Below are positions 63,101 through 64,000 of a stretch of 64,000 nt of DNA, piece after piece. The notes beneath the pieces were generated by a model. That model did no database searches. It had not been told where the DNA came from and saw only the letters and a list, made by a program, of their open reading frames with translations. Source of the DNA: Desulfovibrio mangrovi (GTDB taxonomy: Bacteria; Desulfobacterota; Desulfovibrionia; Desulfovibrionales; Desulfovibrionaceae); the NCBI RefSeq assembly GCF_026230175.1, contig NZ_CP104208.1:372001-436000 (forward strand), in the 5' to 3' direction. The position numbers and the translations under genes were made by a program. Position 1 is the first letter of the stretch. The number at the start of each line of letters is the position of its first letter.

Positions 63101-63910
63101 CTCATCAGGGTATGCCGCGCTGAATGTCACCCCTTGCCTGTCCGGGTACATGAATCCCCAGCATTGCTCCGGGGCGGCACTGTAGAGCCAGTACCCCGTG
63201 TTGTTGAGCAGCATGATTCCGGAGCGTTCCTTCCTGTCCAGATGGGCAAGCTGGTGCAGTATGCTATCTGCCAGGTAATTGAGAACGATGACGCCCTGCG
63301 GTTTCCCCTTATTGTCATATGCCGTTGCGGCAAAACGGATCATTGGTTTGATGGGGTGTTCAATGACTCCATGTTCGATGTTCAGATCCAACGGGGAGAA
63401 GTATACGGCTTCAGGAGGCAAGTCTCTGGCTTCCAGAAAATAGTAACGTTGGGATTTGTTCTGGAGCTGGTCGTCCGGAACCAGAAAGGCTCCTTGCGAC
63501 ACCTTGTTGATGCGTATGTCTTCCATGCCGTCCATCCGCAGAAGACGAGCCTGATCAAACTGTCGGTTGTTCTTGATGAAGCGGTAAAATTCACCCTGCA
63601 GAGCCTGCCTGTGTTCTGCGGACCACGTGGAAAGGTAGTCGCGCACCTCAAGATGCAAGGCGAGGTTTATCAGGCTCTGTGATATGGTATTGAGCTCCAG
63701 CTCAATAGATTTTCCGGCGAATTCGATGAGCGATACCTGTCTGCGCTCAAGAGCGGATAATTGGGTCGCAATTTCCTGACGGGCAATAAAGAATACGGAA
63801 GCAGCCACAATCAATACAATGGGGAGACCCAGCCGCATCGTATTCAGCAGCAGCGGGCCTTCCTGATATTTCTTGCGGGAACTGGGAGTAAGTCTTTTGC
63901 TGTTTTTCAT
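60143..63910 (-). CDS. Membrane hybrid sensor kinase with PAS, two receivers and HPt
   Basis: A 1255-residue inner-membrane kinase. Membrane segments lie at about 24-44 and 330-352, with a 285-residue periplasmic dCache-like sensor between. A PAS/PAC module (about 370-490) follows. HisKA has His511 (MSHEIRTPMNAIIGMS), the ATPase has NLANNAVKF and GGTGLGLSISKRL, receiver 1 has Asp798, receiver 2 has Asp940, and the HPt has His1087 (LAHTLKGIAGNIGA). This allows a full internal His-Asp-His relay that can pass phosphate to the two downstream proteins. The ligand is unknown. Confidence 0.92.
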   Translation of the reverse strand: MKNSKRLTPSSRKKYQEGPLLLNTMRLGLPIVLIVAASVFFIARQEIATQLSALERRQVSLIEFAGKSIELELNTISQSLINLALHLEVRDYLSTWSAEHRQALQGEFYRFIKNNRQFDQARLLRMDGMEDIRINKVSQGAFLVPDDQLQNKSQRYYFLEARDLPPEAVYFSPLDLNIEHGVIEHPIKPMIRFAATAYDNKGKPQGVIVLNYLADSILHQLAHLDRKERSGIMLLNNTGYWLYSAAPEQCWGFMYPDRQGVTFSAAYPDEWASITPTSKGQMYSNGNLVTYMTINYLPQSNLGHNNTKALSWKLVGMIPRAELAMLTKETILFYCYLFAVLALLIFLAAFIQAKRTTEKRLSNREILQSRNRFRQIVEGSWDIIWEADPNGSLTYISPRIANILGYTVEEAAADPPFNLAPLLNQYGNKVENNEMSHVHWEEACMHKDGYPVWLYSTGTPFSDENSAIAGYRGITRDVTEQIHNAKELETARNVAERANKAKSEFLARMSHEIRTPMNAIIGMSHLALRTALTPRQKDYLQKIRLASDTLLRIINDILDFSKIEAGRVEIENHPFALNTILDNVINIVVLTAEEKGIELLLALDPEVPTGLYGDSLRLSQVLINLANNAVKFTEEGEVVITIQDLGHDENFATVGFSVKDTGIGLTEESIRNLYTPFYQADGSTTRLYGGTGLGLSISKRLVELMGGELTCKSVKGLGTEFSFQLTLPVAEVARQNYRMPESLKECRVLAVDDNPSALQVLSESLESFGLTVDTTISPKRAIEMMQNGSAPYDLVFMDWKMPEMDGISCIHAIRNLPLPELPKFIVVTAYGRDEIRQRLLSEGLHGLLLKPINRSMLFNSVMEAFDCGAGSAQEETCLSEQKLPDHIRGARILLAEDNELNQQVARELLQGAGMAVTIANNGEEAVNLVQQQEFQAVLMDIQMPLMDGLEAARTIRSLSRLQGLPIIAMTAHAMNTDRELSLQSGMNDHVNKPIDPDELYRTLGKWIHAGGWEPVEVTIPDTPPSQELSFNGSATLDIAAGMRRVRDNSHVYANLLRGFIREQTEVPDKIRQCLKHGTDETAFRLAHTLKGIAGNIGAMNVFHAAEKTCQALQDNTDAPERTLDALETAMGSASENIARYLEAAQVQPIPFGNTENDFIANKADQQAEPQNEMSSAEFMENLQKLREAIAIHDMAALALFESLSSTLTHIDAQTATELGDNLSSFAFKKAAVRLERLTTLVQQQSANAPRKEELP

Positions 63911-63935
63911 GAAATAACCACGGATGTTTCTCTAC

Positions 63936-63964
63936 AGAATAGTGGATGTCATGAAGTGCAGCAA
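63936..63964 (-). promoter_or_regulatory. Predicted promoter of the signalling operon
   Basis: On the minus strand, -35 TTGCTG (63964-63959), 17-base spacer, -10 TATTCT (63941-63936), about 26 bases before the kinase ATG. The last 36 bases of the window hold no other feature I can see. Confidence 0.55.
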
Positions 63965-64000
63965 TGTCATTCGCCCGTTTATAACGGTACTCGGGGTAGA

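Overview
The window is about 64 kb of fairly GC-rich DNA from what looks like a sulfate-reducing bacterium of the Desulfovibrionaceae (Desulfovibrio and relatives). The evidence is a Tat-exported selenocysteine formate dehydrogenase alpha subunit with its small Fe-S subunit and FdhE/FdhD, and a housekeeping block (yceD-rpmF-plsX-fabHG-acpP-fabF-glyA-dCMP deaminase-ribD-ribE-ribBA-ribH-nusB-leuS-lptE-holA) whose order I recall from Desulfovibrio genomes. Species assignment is inference.

Positions 1 to about 17360 are one end of a tailed-phage prophage, read entirely on the minus strand. In transcription order it holds a P4/D5-type helicase-primase, an AT-rich intergenic stretch with repeated AAATCT motifs (possible origin), a CHC2 primase, both terminase subunits, an Ogr/Delta-like zinc-ribbon protein, a gpW-like connector, a lambda-type portal, a fused prohead protease/major capsid protein and a cement-like protein. 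Then comes a lysis cassette (holin, GH108 endolysin, small lipoprotein) flanked by two strong hairpins, a spike-like carbohydrate-binding protein, neck genes, and a tail protein cut by the window edge. It lies next to the 3' end of a tRNA-Leu(CAA) gene (17609-17695). No integrase or repressor is visible, so the lysogeny genes should lie beyond position 1.

Positions 17.7-26 kb carry single host genes: a VOC protein, a DUF554 membrane protein, UvrA, a NYN-LOTUS protein, a YitT-type membrane protein, an HtpX-like protease and a 62-residue gene with a good ribosome binding site. Positions 26.2-34.4 kb form a formate dehydrogenase island: a ModE-like DNA-binding protein, a perfect 22-bp palindrome overlapping a predicted promoter, fdhA with an in-frame UGA and downstream hairpin, fdhB, fdhE, fdhD, and a FmdE/molybdopterin-binding fusion protein.

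Positions 34.4-54.2 kb, on the minus strand, contain radC-acyP-lon, holA, and the long fatty acid/phospholipid, one-carbon, riboflavin and leuS run. The leuS leader is highly structured and a candidate operator sits on the fabG promoter. rpmB is divergent at 54.4 kb. The right end carries a DMT transporter, fxsA, an ABM-fold protein, creA, and a translationally coupled three-gene signalling operon (hybrid kinase with HPt, REC-HD-GYP, REC-kinase-REC) at 57.4-63.9 kb. No CRISPR array, rRNA or insertion sequence was seen.
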